NCBI RefSeq assembly: GCF_008693385.1
Contig: NZ_CP044067.1
Coordinates: forward strand, 1,242,501-1,306,500
Direction: 5' to 3'
Length of the DNA: 64,000 nucleotides
Source of the DNA: Cupriavidus pauculus
Lineage (GTDB): Bacteria; Pseudomonadota; Gammaproteobacteria; Burkholderiales; Burkholderiaceae
The position numbers and the translations under genes were made by a program. Shown in pieces: positions 1 to 9,443 of the stretch (position 1 is the first letter of the stretch; every line of letters starts with the position of its first letter). The notes under the pieces are model-generated. The model made no database searches. It was not told the origin of the DNA and saw only the letters and a program-made list of their open reading frames with translations.

Positions 1-414
1 GAGACGATGGCGAGCCATCGCGAACGGCTGGTAGCGGCGCTGCAAACCTCGGCGCTGCGGCCGTGGCCGTTCGCGGGGGCGATTGCATGGCGCGAAGGAC
101 CGGCTCCGCAGCCATGGCATGTGGTCGAGGACTGGTGCTATCTGGGCTCGGTCGCGCAGCTCGAAGCGGCCGCCGGACTCGTGACCGGCAACGGCGAGGC
201 AAATCCGGTGCGTTTCGATGCCGATACCTATCAGATCCTGCTGCCGCACCTGGCCACACTGATCGCCGACGCGGTGCCGATCGAAGCCACGCGCCCATTC
301 ATGCTGACCGCGTTGCCGCCACTGCTGCCCGCCCCGGCCGCGCAGGCGCCGACGCGTGCCACGAAACGAAAGACTCAGTCCGCCAGCATCCTGCAGCAGC
401 CTTTGTTCGCTTGA
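1..414 (+). CDS. 3' end of a nuclease-like gene (exonuclease/GIY-YIG Cho-type C-terminus), partial
   Basis: The frame is open from the first base of the window (E-T-M-A-S-H-R...), so the Met at base 7 is probably internal and the gene starts to the left. The visible 137 residues hold an R-P-W-P-F-A-G block, a D-W-C-Y-L-G-S block and F-D-A-D-T-Y-Q-I-L. That pattern resembles, from memory, the C-terminal region of betaproteobacterial proteins joining a DnaQ-like 3'-5' exonuclease to a GIY-YIG/UvrC-like (Cho) nuclease domain. No catalytic domain lies inside the window, so the function is inferred only from the tail. The last 25 residues are basic and low in complexity. The stop is TGA at 412-414. 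Confidence 0.5.
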   Translation, partial: ETMASHRERLVAALQTSALRPWPFAGAIAWREGPAPQPWHVVEDWCYLGSVAQLEAAAGLVTGNGEANPVRFDADTYQILLPHLATLIADAVPIEATRPFMLTALPPLLPAPAAQAPTRATKRKTQSASILQQPLFA

Positions 415-522
415 TCGTGCAACGGATGCCGTTCCGTGCGCCGACACACATATGCGGATTGCCTTCCCTGATACCGCTCGGATAGTCTGCGGCTCAGGGC
501 CCGTCAACTCGCTGGAGCCGCC

Positions 523-942
523 ATGTCCGCGTTGCCCCTCCGCCTCGTTTCGCGCGCGCTCGCCGCGCCCTGTGCCCTGCTCCTGCTTGCCGCGTGCGGT
601 AGCTTTGAAGGCAATGCGATGCAGCGCGTGTTCGACTCCTGGAAATCGGCGCCCATCGAGGAAGCGAAGGCGCAATGGGGACCGCCGCAGTCGGTGCAGT
701 CCGTGCCCGGCGGTACCGCTTACGTGTGGGTCGACGAGGTTCCCGCCGCGCACCCCCCGGGCAGCGGTCCGCGCGAGGGGGCCGTCGATCCGACGCCATC
801 CACGGCGCGCTGCCAGCGCAAGCTCGTGGCCGGGCCCGATGGCAAGGTGACGGGTGGGGAATGGAGCGGCACCGCGTGCTGCACCCAGACACTCATGGGC
901 CGCTGCGCGGCGCTGCTCAATCGCACCAGGGCGACCGGCTAG
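523..942 (+). CDS. small outer- or inner-membrane lipoprotein, unknown function
   Basis: 139 residues. The N-terminus carries a basic start, a hydrophobic stretch and the lipobox L-L-A-A-C near residue 25, so it should be exported and lipid-anchored at that Cys. The mature part has a short W-G-P-P-Q-S motif followed by T-A-Y-V-W-V, reminiscent of small lipoproteins in which a pass-gate-like repeat precedes a W. Further on are C-Q-R-K and A-C-C-T-Q-T, giving four or more Cys in the mature domain that could pair in the periplasm. The gene converges on the histidine kinase and the 3' ends overlap by 4 bases. I do not recognise a named family. Confidence 0.7.
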   Translation: MSALPLRLVSRALAAPCALLLLAACGSFEGNAMQRVFDSWKSAPIEEAKAQWGPPQSVQSVPGGTAYVWVDEVPAAHPPGSGPREGAVDPTPSTARCQRKLVAGPDGKVTGGEWSGTACCTQTLMGRCAALLNRTRATG

Positions 943-2735
943 TCGTTTTCGTCTTCCAGCCCATCGCGCGCATCCTGCACGGTTTGCGCGATGGCCAGGC
1001 GCAGTGCGTCCGCGGAGATCGGCTTGTGCAGCACGCGATAACCGCTGGCATGGAGCGCGCGCAATCGGTCCGGCGCGGTATCGCCGGTGACGATCAGGCC
1101 CGGGACGGGCGCATCGAGATATTCGCGCAGCCACGCGATCGCCTGGTCCCCGGTGACCTGATTGGCCAGCCGGAAGTCCGCGAGGACCAGATGCACGGGT
1201 GCCGGGCCCTGCTCGCGCGCGCGCTGGTGCGCGGCGCAGGCCTCCTCGACCGAGGCGCCCGCGTAGACCAGATGCCCCCAGAACTTGAGCAGGTCGCTCA
1301 GCGCGGACAGGATCTGGGGATCGTCGTCCACGAGCATCACGCCATAGCACTCCAGCGGCTGGACGCCACCCGAAAACGCCGATAGCGGCGCATCGATCGC
1401 GGACGGCGCGGCACCGTCGCGCGCGAGCGGCACGGTGACGGAGAAATTGCTGCCCTTGCCGGGCGTCGAGCGCAACGAGATGGGATGGCCGAGCAGGCCG
1501 GCCAGCCGGCGTACGATCGCGAGCCCGAGGCCGAGCCCCTGCTCCGCCGGCGCATCGGTCAGTTGCGCGAACTCCTCGAAGACGAGTGCCTGCTGCTCGG
1601 GCGCGATGCCGGGGCCGCTGTCGATGACCTGGATCTCCATCGCGCCGGGCCGGCGCCGCGCGCCGACGAGAATGCGCGCCATGGGCGCATAGCGGATGGC
1701 GTTGCTGAGCAGGTTATCCAGAATCCGCCGCAGCAGTTCGGGATCGCTGTCGATCCAGGCTTCGGTGACTACCACGTCCAGCCGGCAGCCCTGGCGGCGG
1801 GCCTGCTCCACATACTCGTCGCGGATATCGTCGAGCAGCGTCGCGAGCGGCAGCGGCCGGCGGCGTATGGTGACGAGGCCCGCGTCGAGACGCGACACGT
1901 CGAGCAGCCCGTCGAGCAAGCCACCCATGCGCTCGAGCGTGGTGTCGAGGCGCCGGCCGAGCTGGCGCGCGCCATCGGCGCCGACATCGCCGCGCTCGGC
2001 GACCGCCGACAGCGAGGCCGACAGCAAACCCAGCGCATGCAGCGGCTGGCGCAGATCGTGGCTGGCGGCGGCGAGGAAACGGGTCTTGGCGAGGTTGGCG
2101 GCATTGGCGCGGTCGCGTTCCCGCTCCAGTTGCCCGATCAGCGCGACATTCTCGAAGCGCAGCTGCACGCCCGACAGCAGGTTGCGGTACGTCACGCGGC
2201 CGAAGTAGACGTTAACCACGTACAACGCGAGCGCGAACATCAGGAACACGCTGTAGATCGACTCGTCGCGCAGCATGCATGTGATCACGAACGGCGCCAC
2301 CATGATGGTCATAAAGCCGATGTACACGCCCAGCCGCGCCGACAGGCCGGGCATTGCGCCGCAGGCCATGCCGGCCAGCACGATGCATGCGAAGGCCACC
2401 CACTCCGGTTCGGGTGGGAGCAGCCACAGGGAACCGAGGAACCCCCATAACGCCGCGGACAGCCACGAGAAAATGGCGAAGCGCGTGACCCACTGCCTGG
2501 GGGTAGTCGTTGCCGAGTCGCCGTGCCGGAAGAACTTCAGCGACAGACCGATGCGGCAGAACGTGAGCACATAGATGGCGCCCATCCATGCGAGCAGCAG
2601 ATGGTAGGAGGGGGTGTCGCGTAGCGCGTAGACGACCGCCGCCGGAATCACGAAATTGGCAAACAGGATGCCGTGCGACTGACGATACAGCAGCCGCACC
2701 ATGGCGGCCTCGATGTCGTCACCGTTGTGGGTCAT
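939..2735 (-). CDS. membrane hybrid sensor histidine kinase with C-terminal receiver
   Basis: 598 residues. The N-terminal ~185 residues hold about six hydrophobic segments and no large periplasmic loop. A HisKA domain follows, with the phospho-accepting His at about residue 226 (A-S-H-D-L-R-Q-P). Next come an HATPase_c domain (N-box L-L-S-N-A-I-R-Y-A; G1 box D-S-G-P-G-I; G2 box G-L-G-L-A-I) and a receiver domain from about residue 465 (V-D-D-D-P), with the acceptor Asp in V-L-A-D-F. Phosphate should therefore move within the protein from His to Asp and on to an unidentified partner. The H-D-L-R-Q-P variant is typical of kinases lacking a dedicated downstream regulator gene, and none is adjacent here. 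The input signal cannot be told. Confidence 0.92.
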   Translation of the reverse strand: MTHNGDDIEAAMVRLLYRQSHGILFANFVIPAAVVYALRDTPSYHLLLAWMGAIYVLTFCRIGLSLKFFRHGDSATTTPRQWVTRFAIFSWLSAALWGFLGSLWLLPPEPEWVAFACIVLAGMACGAMPGLSARLGVYIGFMTIMVAPFVITCMLRDESIYSVFLMFALALYVVNVYFGRVTYRNLLSGVQLRFENVALIGQLERERDRANAANLAKTRFLAAASHDLRQPLHALGLLSASLSAVAERGDVGADGARQLGRRLDTTLERMGGLLDGLLDVSRLDAGLVTIRRRPLPLATLLDDIRDEYVEQARRQGCRLDVVVTEAWIDSDPELLRRILDNLLSNAIRYAPMARILVGARRRPGAMEIQVIDSGPGIAPEQQALVFEEFAQLTDAPAEQGLGLGLAIVRRLAGLLGHPISLRSTPGKGSNFSVTVPLARDGAAPSAIDAPLSAFSGGVQPLECYGVMLVDDDPQILSALSDLLKFWGHLVYAGASVEEACAAHQRAREQGPAPVHLVLADFRLANQVTGDQAIAWLREYLDAPVPGLIVTGDTAPDRLRALHASGYRVLHKPISADALRLAIAQTVQDARDGLEDEND

Positions 2736-2926
2736 GAGCGGCGGCAGAAAGGCGGTTCGAGATGGTTACAAAGGGGGGCGCGCAAGATATATAGCACCGA
2801 AGCAAAACGCCCGATACCCCCCATGCAGCGCGACAATACTTCGTATGAATTGTTAGGGGACATGCTTCTTCCATGCCGGAGCGACCGCCTAGAATCGCTC
2901 GTCGTCAACCCTCTCCTGGTGCTTCC

Positions 2927-3613
2927 ATGGCCATGCTCTTTCTTGTCCGTCACGGACAGGCTTCCTTCGGCGCCGAGAACTATGACCGCCTTTCCGACGT
3001 CGGCCGGCAGCAGGCGCGCTGGCTCGGCGAATATTTCCGCGATCGCGGCGTGGCTTTTCGCCGAGTGCTGGCCGGCTCTCTCGTGCGCCAGCAGGACACA
3101 GCGGCCGAAATTCTTGCGGGCATGGGGGTGGCGAGCGGCGCGGCGGGCCTCGATATCGGCACGCACGCGGGTCTCAACGAGTACGACGGCGAGGCGCTGT
3201 ATCGATGCTTCACCGATGGGGCCGATCATCGCGCCCATCAGAACGGCGACTATCGCGACTACTGGCGCACGTTCCGCGCGGCCTTTCAGGCGTGGACCGA
3301 GGACCGCCTTGCGGGCATGCCCGAGACCTGGGCGGACTTCGGCGCCCGCATGCGGGGCGCACTGACCCATGCGACGGAAGGCGCCGCGCGCGAGGATGCG
3401 CTGCTCGTGGTGAGCTCGGGTGGCGCGATCGGCCGCGCGGTGGCGGACCTGCTCGGCGCGCCGACCGCGACGGCGATCGAGCTCAACCTGCAGTTCCGCA
3501 ATACGGCGTTCTGCGAGGTCATCGTCGGGCGCGACACGCAGCGGTTGCTGAGCTTCAACAACGTGCCGCACCTCGACCTGCCCGGGCGCCGGGAGGCGCT
3601 GACCTTCGCCTGA
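2927..3613 (+). CDS. histidine phosphatase family protein (phosphoglycerate-mutase-like)
   Basis: The R-H-G signature (F-L-V-R-H-G-Q-A-S) begins six residues after the second Met, so I start at the ATG at 2927 rather than the in-frame ATG at 2873, whose extra 18 residues are Pro/Arg-rich and unlike the family. The product is 228 residues. The branch-1 fold has the nucleophilic His in R-H-G and a second His-containing region expected near V-V-S-S-G-G-A-I-G; in this protein that classical second motif reads S-S-G-G instead of S-H-G, which may reduce or alter phosphatase activity. The substrate is unknown. It is a single-gene unit between the divergent kinase and a convergent SDR gene. Confidence 0.85.
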   Translation: MAMLFLVRHGQASFGAENYDRLSDVGRQQARWLGEYFRDRGVAFRRVLAGSLVRQQDTAAEILAGMGVASGAAGLDIGTHAGLNEYDGEALYRCFTDGADHRAHQNGDYRDYWRTFRAAFQAWTEDRLAGMPETWADFGARMRGALTHATEGAAREDALLVVSSGGAIGRAVADLLGAPTATAIELNLQFRNTAFCEVIVGRDTQRLLSFNNVPHLDLPGRREALTFA

Positions 3614-3654
3614 GTTGTCGGCGATGGCGCCCGCGCCCGGATCTCGTCGTGCGC

Positions 3655-4437
3655 TCAGATCACGCCGCCGTTCACGCGGATGGTCTGGCCATTGACCCAG
3701 GAACCGTCGGGGCCGGCCAGCATCGAGACCACCGATGCGACTTCTTCCGGCTTGCCCAGGCGTTCGAGCGGGGGCGCCTTGGCCGCACGCGCGATGACCT
3801 CTTCCGACTTGCCCTCGAAGAACAACTGCGTGGCGATGGGGCCCGGCGCGACCGTGTTCACAGTGATCTCGCGACCGCGCATTTCCTTGGTCAGCACGTG
3901 CGTCATTGCTTCCACACCCGCCTTGGTCGCCGCATAGGCGGCGTACATCGGCTGATAGAGCCCCACCACGCTCGACGACACGTTGACGATGCGGCCGCCC
4001 GAACGCAGGCGGCGCGCAGCTTCGCGCAGCGTGTTGAACGTGCCCTTGAGGTTGATGGCCACCTGCCGGTCGAACAGCTCGTCGGTGGACTCGGCCATGG
4101 TGGCGACCTTCATGATGCCGGCGCTGTTGACGAGCACATCGATGCCGCCGAACGCGGTCTCTGCCGTATCGAACAGGCGCGCCACCGCGGCCGGATCGCT
4201 GACGTCGGCCTGCGCCGCGACCGCGCGGCCGCCGGCCTTGACGATGCGGGCAACCAGCGCTTCGGCTTCCGAAGCGCGGCCCGCGTAGTTGACGATAACG
4301 GCAAAGCCGTCGCCGGCCAGCCGCTCGGCAATCGCGGCGCCGATGCCACGCGAGCCGCCCGTGACGAGCGCGACCTTGCGGCCGTCGGCGGCGGTACCCG
4401 CGTTGTGGGAGGTCTGGGATTGAGTCGCTGCATTCAT
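3655..4437 (-). CDS. SDR family oxidoreductase (FabG-like)
   Basis: The start is the ATG at 4437, preceded by AGGAG about eight bases upstream; the longer open frame to 4776 is not needed. The product is 260 residues with an NAD(P)-binding Rossmann motif T-G-G-S-R-G-I-G (26-33), a V-N-S-A-G motif (canonical N-N-A-G with Ser at position 2), Ser in V-N-V-S-S-S and the catalytic Y-A-A-T-K. The C-terminus W-V-N-G-Q-T-I-R-V-N-G-G is typical of classical SDRs acting on hydroxy or oxo groups. The substrate cannot be assigned. The upstream neighbour on the same strand is a small unknown gene 136 bp away. Confidence 0.88.
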   Translation of the reverse strand: MNAATQSQTSHNAGTAADGRKVALVTGGSRGIGAAIAERLAGDGFAVIVNYAGRASEAEALVARIVKAGGRAVAAQADVSDPAAVARLFDTAETAFGGIDVLVNSAGIMKVATMAESTDELFDRQVAINLKGTFNTLREAARRLRSGGRIVNVSSSVVGLYQPMYAAYAATKAGVEAMTHVLTKEMRGREITVNTVAPGPIATQLFFEGKSEEVIARAAKAPPLERLGKPEEVASVVSMLAGPDGSWVNGQTIRVNGGVI

Positions 4438-4573
4438 GATCGTTCTCCTGGGTCGGTGCGTGCCGGAGATGTCCGGCGCGCTTGACCTCACTATGGACGA
4501 CCGAATGCGGAAGATAATCGGTACTCTTTCGCGAACACTGTACGGATAATACGAACAATAGCGAGCGCGGCAA

Positions 4574-4921
4574 TCAGACCGCCAGCGCTTCGCGATCGCG
4601 CGCAATGGCGGCCTCGCGGATCGCATCGGCCTTGGCGGCAAGGCGCAGCGCGATGTCTGCGCCGCGTTGCTCGGCCACGCGGGCGATAAAGGCGTCGCGA
4701 AGCGGCGCACGCAGCGTGGCCACGTGGGAGGCTTCGCAGAACAGCTGCCACGCCTGCGGCTGGCCGGCGTACGCATCGCGCCGGCTCAGCATCGCGGCGT
4801 CGATCGCGGCGGCAATCCGGGCTTCAAACTGGGCCTCGAGCGGCATCCGGCAGGAAGCGTCGAAACGGAACGCGCTGCCGTGCATGGCGGCATGGTCGGT
4901 ATAGGCTGCGGCATGTTGCAT
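4574..4921 (-). CDS. hypothetical alpha-helical protein
   Basis: 115 residues when started at the ATG at 4921, which has a purine-rich GGGGAGAGA site just upstream; a frame-open extension to 4951 lacks this. The protein is almost entirely Ala/Arg/Glu-rich helix with one Trp-containing segment (Q-A-W-Q-L-F-C) and has no signal peptide or membrane segment. It faces away from the MscS gene and lies upstream of the SDR on the same strand. I do not recognise a family. Confidence 0.6.
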   Translation of the reverse strand: MQHAAAYTDHAAMHGSAFRFDASCRMPLEAQFEARIAAAIDAAMLSRRDAYAGQPQAWQLFCEASHVATLRAPLRDAFIARVAEQRGADIALRLAAKADAIREAAIARDREALAV

Positions 4922-5240
4922 GGTGTCTCTCCCCGGTCCCTCGGTTTGCATGCGTGGTGTCGTGTCGGGCTATCTCTGCAAAGCGCATGCCAATGGACAG
5001 CGGGGCCGCGGGCGAACGGCGGGCGACACTGCCAGCGGGGCGCCGGGCCGCGCGGGGCGGGCGTTCCGGCGTTTGCCACCCTACTTGCGCCGGGGGCGCG
5101 GACCGGGGAACACCGTGGGACGCGGGACGTTACGGGTTACGTTACGGGCGGTGACAGGGAACGGGACGGGGCGACGAGAGGTTGCGTGCGGAGAATGTCC
5201 AGAGGTACCCAGCGCCTCCCGATGCGCTACAGTGACGCGC

Positions 5241-7616
5241 ATGTCGAACGATGACCTGACGCCCATGCTTCTGCCGCCGCGCCCTCGCTCCATTCGGGAT
5301 CTCGTGCGTCCGGCATTGGCGTTCGTCCTGCTGACCTGGCTGAGTCTGACGATGCTGGCCGCGCCGCCCGCCCACGCGGCGTCGGCCAATCCGCTGATCG
5401 CCGCGGCGCAGAAGCTCGAGGCCAGCGCGTCGCCGCCCGCGAGCGAGCCGCTCGCGCAATCGCTCGATCAGATCATCGGCACGCTGCAGAACGACAAGCA
5501 GCGCCAGGCCCTCGTCGATCAGTTGAAAACGCTGCGGAGCGGGCTCGACGCCTCGGGCGTGGCGGCGCCCGGACCGGCCAGCGGCGCGCAGGCGGGACTG
5601 ATCGGCGTGGTGACGAAGGCGCTCGATCAGGTCGATAGCAGCCTGGACAAGCAGCACGGCGCGCTCCAGTACTGGAGCTGGCGTATCCGCTTTGCGGGCG
5701 AGGAATGGCACGCCGCCCTGACCATGCACGACACGCGGCCGAAGATCGTCTCGATTCGCGAGTTCGGGACCGTGCTGGTGGCATGGGGCGTCGCGGGATG
5801 GCTGCTCTGGGAACTCGGGCGGCGCCTCCATCAGCGCCGGCTGCAGCCGGCACGGCCGACGCATTTGCCCAGCGTGCCCTCGTGGATCGACGTGGGCATC
5901 TATTTCATGCGCCGCATCGGACCCTGGATCGTCGCCTTCGCGCTGACCGTGCTGCTGACCTATCAGGTCTTCGGCCGGACCCCCGCGAGCATGGCCGCGG
6001 TGCTGGTGGCGCTGTCGATCGTCTGCGGCGCGCTGCTGACAGCGTTCTGCCAGGTGATCTTCGCGGTGTTCTCGTCCGCGCATCGCGCCACTGCCGTGCG
6101 CGACCTGCTGCACCATTCGCCGTGGCTGCTGTTTGCCACGGGCGCGCTGGCCGCGCTGGGCGAGGCGGCCACCGACAGCCGGGTGATCGCGGCGCTGGGC
6201 GCGAGCCTGTCCGCGCTGATCGGCACCTTTGCCAATATTCTCGCGGCCGTCCTGATCGCGATATTCGCCATCCGGTTCCGCCGGCAGATCGGCCACCTGA
6301 TCTCGTTCCGGCCGCTCGCGACACGCCAGTCCTACCCCGCATGGATGGACGTGCTGCGGCTGGCGGGCCAGGCATGGCATCTGCCCGTGCTGGCGGTGGT
6401 CATCGCGTCCGTGCTCGGCACGCTGATGGCCAGCGGACGGGCCGACGAGATCCTGCGCCGCGCCGTGGTATCGGTGACGCTGTTCGTGGCCGCGACGTTG
6501 CTGAACCTCGTGGTCGGCCGCTCGCCCAAATCGACCACACGGCCGCCGCGCCTGCGCGATCGCCTGCGCTCCGCCTATATCGCGCGCTTCGGCCGCTTTG
6601 CGGTGGCGCTCATGCGCGTGGTCATCTGGTTTGCGTTCCTGGAGATCACCGCGCGGGTCTGGGATACCTCGCTGATGCAGCTCGCGCAATCGACGCTGTT
6701 CGGCCGGCACGTGGTGCAGGCCACCGTGAGCGTGATTGCCATCGTGTTGCTCGCGTGGCTGATCTGGCTGCTGATCGATACCGCGATCACGCAGACGCTC
6801 TCCCCCACGCATGGCCGCGTCGGGCAGCAGCCGAGCCTGCGCGCGAAGACGATCCTGCCGCTGGTGCGCAACGCGTCGTTCGTTGCGCTGCTGATCATCG
6901 CGCTGATCGCGGTGCTCGCGAACCTTGGGGTCAACGTCACGCCGCTGCTCGCGGGCGCGGGCGTGGTGGGCCTGGCCATCGGTTTCGGCGCGCAGAGTCT
7001 CGTGCAGGATCTGATCACGGGCCTGTTCATCGTGATCGAGGACTCGATCGCGATCGGCGATTCGATCGAGCTGCCCGACCATTCGGGCGTGGTGGAAGGC
7101 ATGACCATCCGGACCGTGCGCCTGCGCGACGGCAAGGGCGCGCTCCATACGCTGCCCTATAGCCAGATCAAGGCCGTCAAGAACCTGTCGCGCGGGTACG
7201 CGTACGCCGTGTTCAATATCTCCGTGGCCTACGACAGCGACTTCGATCGCGCGCTGGAGATCATCCGGAGCACGGGCACGGAGGTGTCGCGCGATCACCG
7301 CTATTCGCGCAACCTGCTGTCGAGCCTCGATATCCTCGGTCTCGACCGATTCGACCCGAATGGCATCGTCGTGCTTGCGCAGTACAAGACGCGGCCGCTC
7401 ATGCAATCCGAAATCGCGCGCGCGTTCAACGTCCGCCTCAAGCGCAATTTCGACAAAGCCGGTATCCGCATGGCCGCCCCGCGCGTGACGGTGCAGGTGG
7501 ATGGCGGCGCCGCGCATACGGATGCCGAGATCCAGGCTGGGCAGGCTGCCGCCGACGATATTGCCAAAGCCGCGGGAGCAGCAACCATCACTTCCGCAGC
7601 CACGAATTCTGCCTGA
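5241..7616 (+). CDS. MscS-type mechanosensitive ion channel, large form
   Basis: 791 residues from the ATG at 5241; the frame is open upstream but that stretch is intergenic in character. Residues 1-45 form a signal peptide ending A-H-A-A-S-A. A helical periplasmic domain (about 50-150) and about ten hydrophobic segments follow. The conserved MscS core lies at about residues 560-740: the pore helix region with A-G-A-G-V-V-G-L-A-I-G-F-G-A-Q, then L-V-Q-D-L-I-T-G-L-F-I-V and the beta domain starting G-D-S-I-E-L. Such channels open under membrane tension in hypo-osmotic shock and sit in the inner membrane. The C-terminal tail is Ala-rich. It is monocistronic. Confidence 0.9.
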   Translation: MSNDDLTPMLLPPRPRSIRDLVRPALAFVLLTWLSLTMLAAPPAHAASANPLIAAAQKLEASASPPASEPLAQSLDQIIGTLQNDKQRQALVDQLKTLRSGLDASGVAAPGPASGAQAGLIGVVTKALDQVDSSLDKQHGALQYWSWRIRFAGEEWHAALTMHDTRPKIVSIREFGTVLVAWGVAGWLLWELGRRLHQRRLQPARPTHLPSVPSWIDVGIYFMRRIGPWIVAFALTVLLTYQVFGRTPASMAAVLVALSIVCGALLTAFCQVIFAVFSSAHRATAVRDLLHHSPWLLFATGALAALGEAATDSRVIAALGASLSALIGTFANILAAVLIAIFAIRFRRQIGHLISFRPLATRQSYPAWMDVLRLAGQAWHLPVLAVVIASVLGTLMASGRADEILRRAVVSVTLFVAATLLNLVVGRSPKSTTRPPRLRDRLRSAYIARFGRFAVALMRVVIWFAFLEITARVWDTSLMQLAQSTLFGRHVVQATVSVIAIVLLAWLIWLLIDTAITQTLSPTHGRVGQQPSLRAKTILPLVRNASFVALLIIALIAVLANLGVNVTPLLAGAGVVGLAIGFGAQSLVQDLITGLFIVIEDSIAIGDSIELPDHSGVVEGMTIRTVRLRDGKGALHTLPYSQIKAVKNLSRGYAYAVFNISVAYDSDFDRALEIIRSTGTEVSRDHRYSRNLLSSLDILGLDRFDPNGIVVLAQYKTRPLMQSEIARAFNVRLKRNFDKAGIRMAAPRVTVQVDGGAAHTDAEIQAGQAAADDIAKAAGAATITSAATNSA

Positions 7617-8106
7617 CGGATTCTCGCTTAATGCCGAAATTGCGAAATGGGACGCCTATGGCATATGGCTGTCGTTTTTGCGCAAACCCTGTCGAATCAA
7701 ACGCTTGACTGATTGCAATCGCAAGGCCGGCGCGTAGTATTGCGCGAGCTATCGATTGTTGGAACGGGCGTGTGATGCGCAATGCCGGGTGCCCGCGCAA
7801 CGAGGCGATAGGACCAGGCATGACAGGACCTACGTGATTGCCAACTTTCCCGCAATCTGAGTAGGGACGGCGAAAGCCGCTGCTGTCAGCCCCCTCCAAG
7901 GCGGGATTCTCCCGCATTGGGTTTTTGGCCGATGATTGGTCTATACGAAGCGGAAGGCACCAGTCGCCATCCCGCCCGAGAGTCGCGACAAGAGAAGCGT
8001 TGCCGCCGGCACCCGCCGGGGCGACGATGGTCAGCATACATATAAGGACCACGCCTCGCCGCAGTGGTCTGAGGAAACAAGGCGTTTGCCACCGGGGAAA
8101 ATCATT
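7617..8106. other. 490-bp intergenic region upstream of the LuxR gene
   Basis: No convincing coding frame: the open frames on both strands have non-coding composition and no ribosome site. The region is noticeably less GC-rich around 7640-7720 than the flanking genes and probably holds the promoter and regulatory sequence for the LuxR-type gene at 8107. I see no tRNA, terminator hairpin with a T-tract or clear sigma-70 pair with proper spacing. Confidence 0.5.
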
Positions 8107-9357
8107 ATGGGCGAACACCCGTCTACCGACGATCAATTCCATCACCTCGTCGACTGCATTTACGAGTCGGCGATGGACGTGGCCGCCATGCCGGTCGCCC
8201 TCGATTTATTTTCCCAGTACACCTGCACGACGAGTCCACGCTATCTGATCTGGGACAAGCTCGCGGGTGAGACGCGCCTTGGCGTGACGCCGCACGGCTG
8301 CTTTACCAACGCCGCCGCCATGCCCGAGAGCATGCGGGTGGTGCCCGAGTACGTCGGGCATGGCAACGGATCGGCGATCGATACGTTCACCCGCGCCGTG
8401 GACAGCCCGCTGATCGCCATGCGCCCGCAGGCCATGACGCACACGTTCGACTGCCATGGCCTCGAACAGGGGATCCGGCTGTTCGATACCAGCGACGTCT
8501 GCGTGCTGATGAGCGCGATGGCCGGAAGTGCCGCGACGGGCGATCTGTCGAACGATCATCGCGAACGCCGGCTCGCGCATGTCATGCCCCACTGGGCACG
8601 TGCCGCGCGCATGCAGCATCGCAACTTCGAACTCAGCGGGCTGGCCTCGATGGGACTGGCCGGGCTCGACACGCTCGACTTCGGCGTGATGGTGCTGCAG
8701 GCCGACCTGCGCGTGCGCTATGCCAACAGCTGGGCCGAGTCGCTGGTGCAGGCCGATTCCCACCTCTCGCTCGAACATGGGATGCTGCGCGCGCGGACAG
8801 AGCCGCTGCAGGGCGTGCTGTCGAAGATGCTGCAGTCTGCCGCGCTCGGTGGCCGCAACGGTACCGCGGCTGCCGGTTCCTGGATGCATATCACCTCCGG
8901 CGGACAGCCTGTGCCGCTGATCGTGGTGCCGCTGGTGTCGCGCCAGCCCGTCGAAGGCCCCTGGCAGTTGCCGGCGGCCATGCTGCTGATGGGCAATTCC
9001 GAATCGCGATCGGTGCTCGACGCGGCGGTGCTGACCTCGCTGTTCGGCCTGTCGCGCAAGGAGAGCATCATTGCGATCCGGCTGGCGGCCGGCGAGACGC
9101 TCAACGAGATTGCCGAGCGCGAGTTTCTGTCGCCGCATACGGTGCGCGTGCATATTCGCGATACCCTGCGCAAGACCGGGACGCATCGGCAATCCGAGCT
9201 CGTGCGGTTGCTGCACCTGCTGCCCGGCGTGGATCTCGGACGTACGGGATCCGCGGCCAAGAGCGATGCGCGCAGTTTGGCCAGCTCGACCAGTTCGACC
9301 AGCGCCTCCAGTCCGCGGGAGGGGCGTCCGGCGCGGCAGGCCGTGCGTTCGCGCTGA
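8107..9357 (+). CDS. LuxR-family helix-turn-helix transcriptional regulator
   Basis: The start is the ATG at 8107, preceded by GGGGA; upstream in-frame codons are intergenic in character. 416 residues. The first ~330 residues are a sensor-like region without a recognisable receiver domain. The C-terminal ~65 residues form a LuxR/GerE helix-turn-helix: L-F-G-L-S-R-K-E then A-G-E-T-L-N-E-I-A and S-P-H-T-V-R-V-H-I, followed by R-K-T-G-T-H-R-Q-S-E-L-V. It should bind DNA through that tail. The last 40 residues are Ser/Arg-rich and look disordered. The ligand and target genes are unknown; it lies 86 bp upstream of an exported hydrolase gene on the same strand. Confidence 0.85.
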   Translation: MGEHPSTDDQFHHLVDCIYESAMDVAAMPVALDLFSQYTCTTSPRYLIWDKLAGETRLGVTPHGCFTNAAAMPESMRVVPEYVGHGNGSAIDTFTRAVDSPLIAMRPQAMTHTFDCHGLEQGIRLFDTSDVCVLMSAMAGSAATGDLSNDHRERRLAHVMPHWARAARMQHRNFELSGLASMGLAGLDTLDFGVMVLQADLRVRYANSWAESLVQADSHLSLEHGMLRARTEPLQGVLSKMLQSAALGGRNGTAAAGSWMHITSGGQPVPLIVVPLVSRQPVEGPWQLPAAMLLMGNSESRSVLDAAVLTSLFGLSRKESIIAIRLAAGETLNEIAEREFLSPHTVRVHIRDTLRKTGTHRQSELVRLLHLLPGVDLGRTGSAAKSDARSLASSTSSTSASSPREGRPARQAVRSR

Positions 9358-9443
9358 GCGGAGGACGCCGGGCATAGGAACTTTGCCCATGCGTGGGGGT
9401 CAGTTTGTGCGACCATCTTCCTCTCCCCGACGCGAGTTTCCTC

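Noticed and set aside
2732..4573. 613-codon minus-strand frame covering phosphatase and SDR genes
   Set aside because: It runs out of frame through two well-supported genes and has no domain of its own.
5142..7517. 791-codon antisense open frame over the MscS gene
   Set aside because: Arg/His/Asp-rich translation with no recognisable domain; a GC-content shadow of the real gene on the opposite strand.
7705..7740. TTGACT...TAGTAT as a promoter for the LuxR gene
   Set aside because: The boxes are 24 bp apart, too far for sigma-70; only the general location of a promoter is kept.
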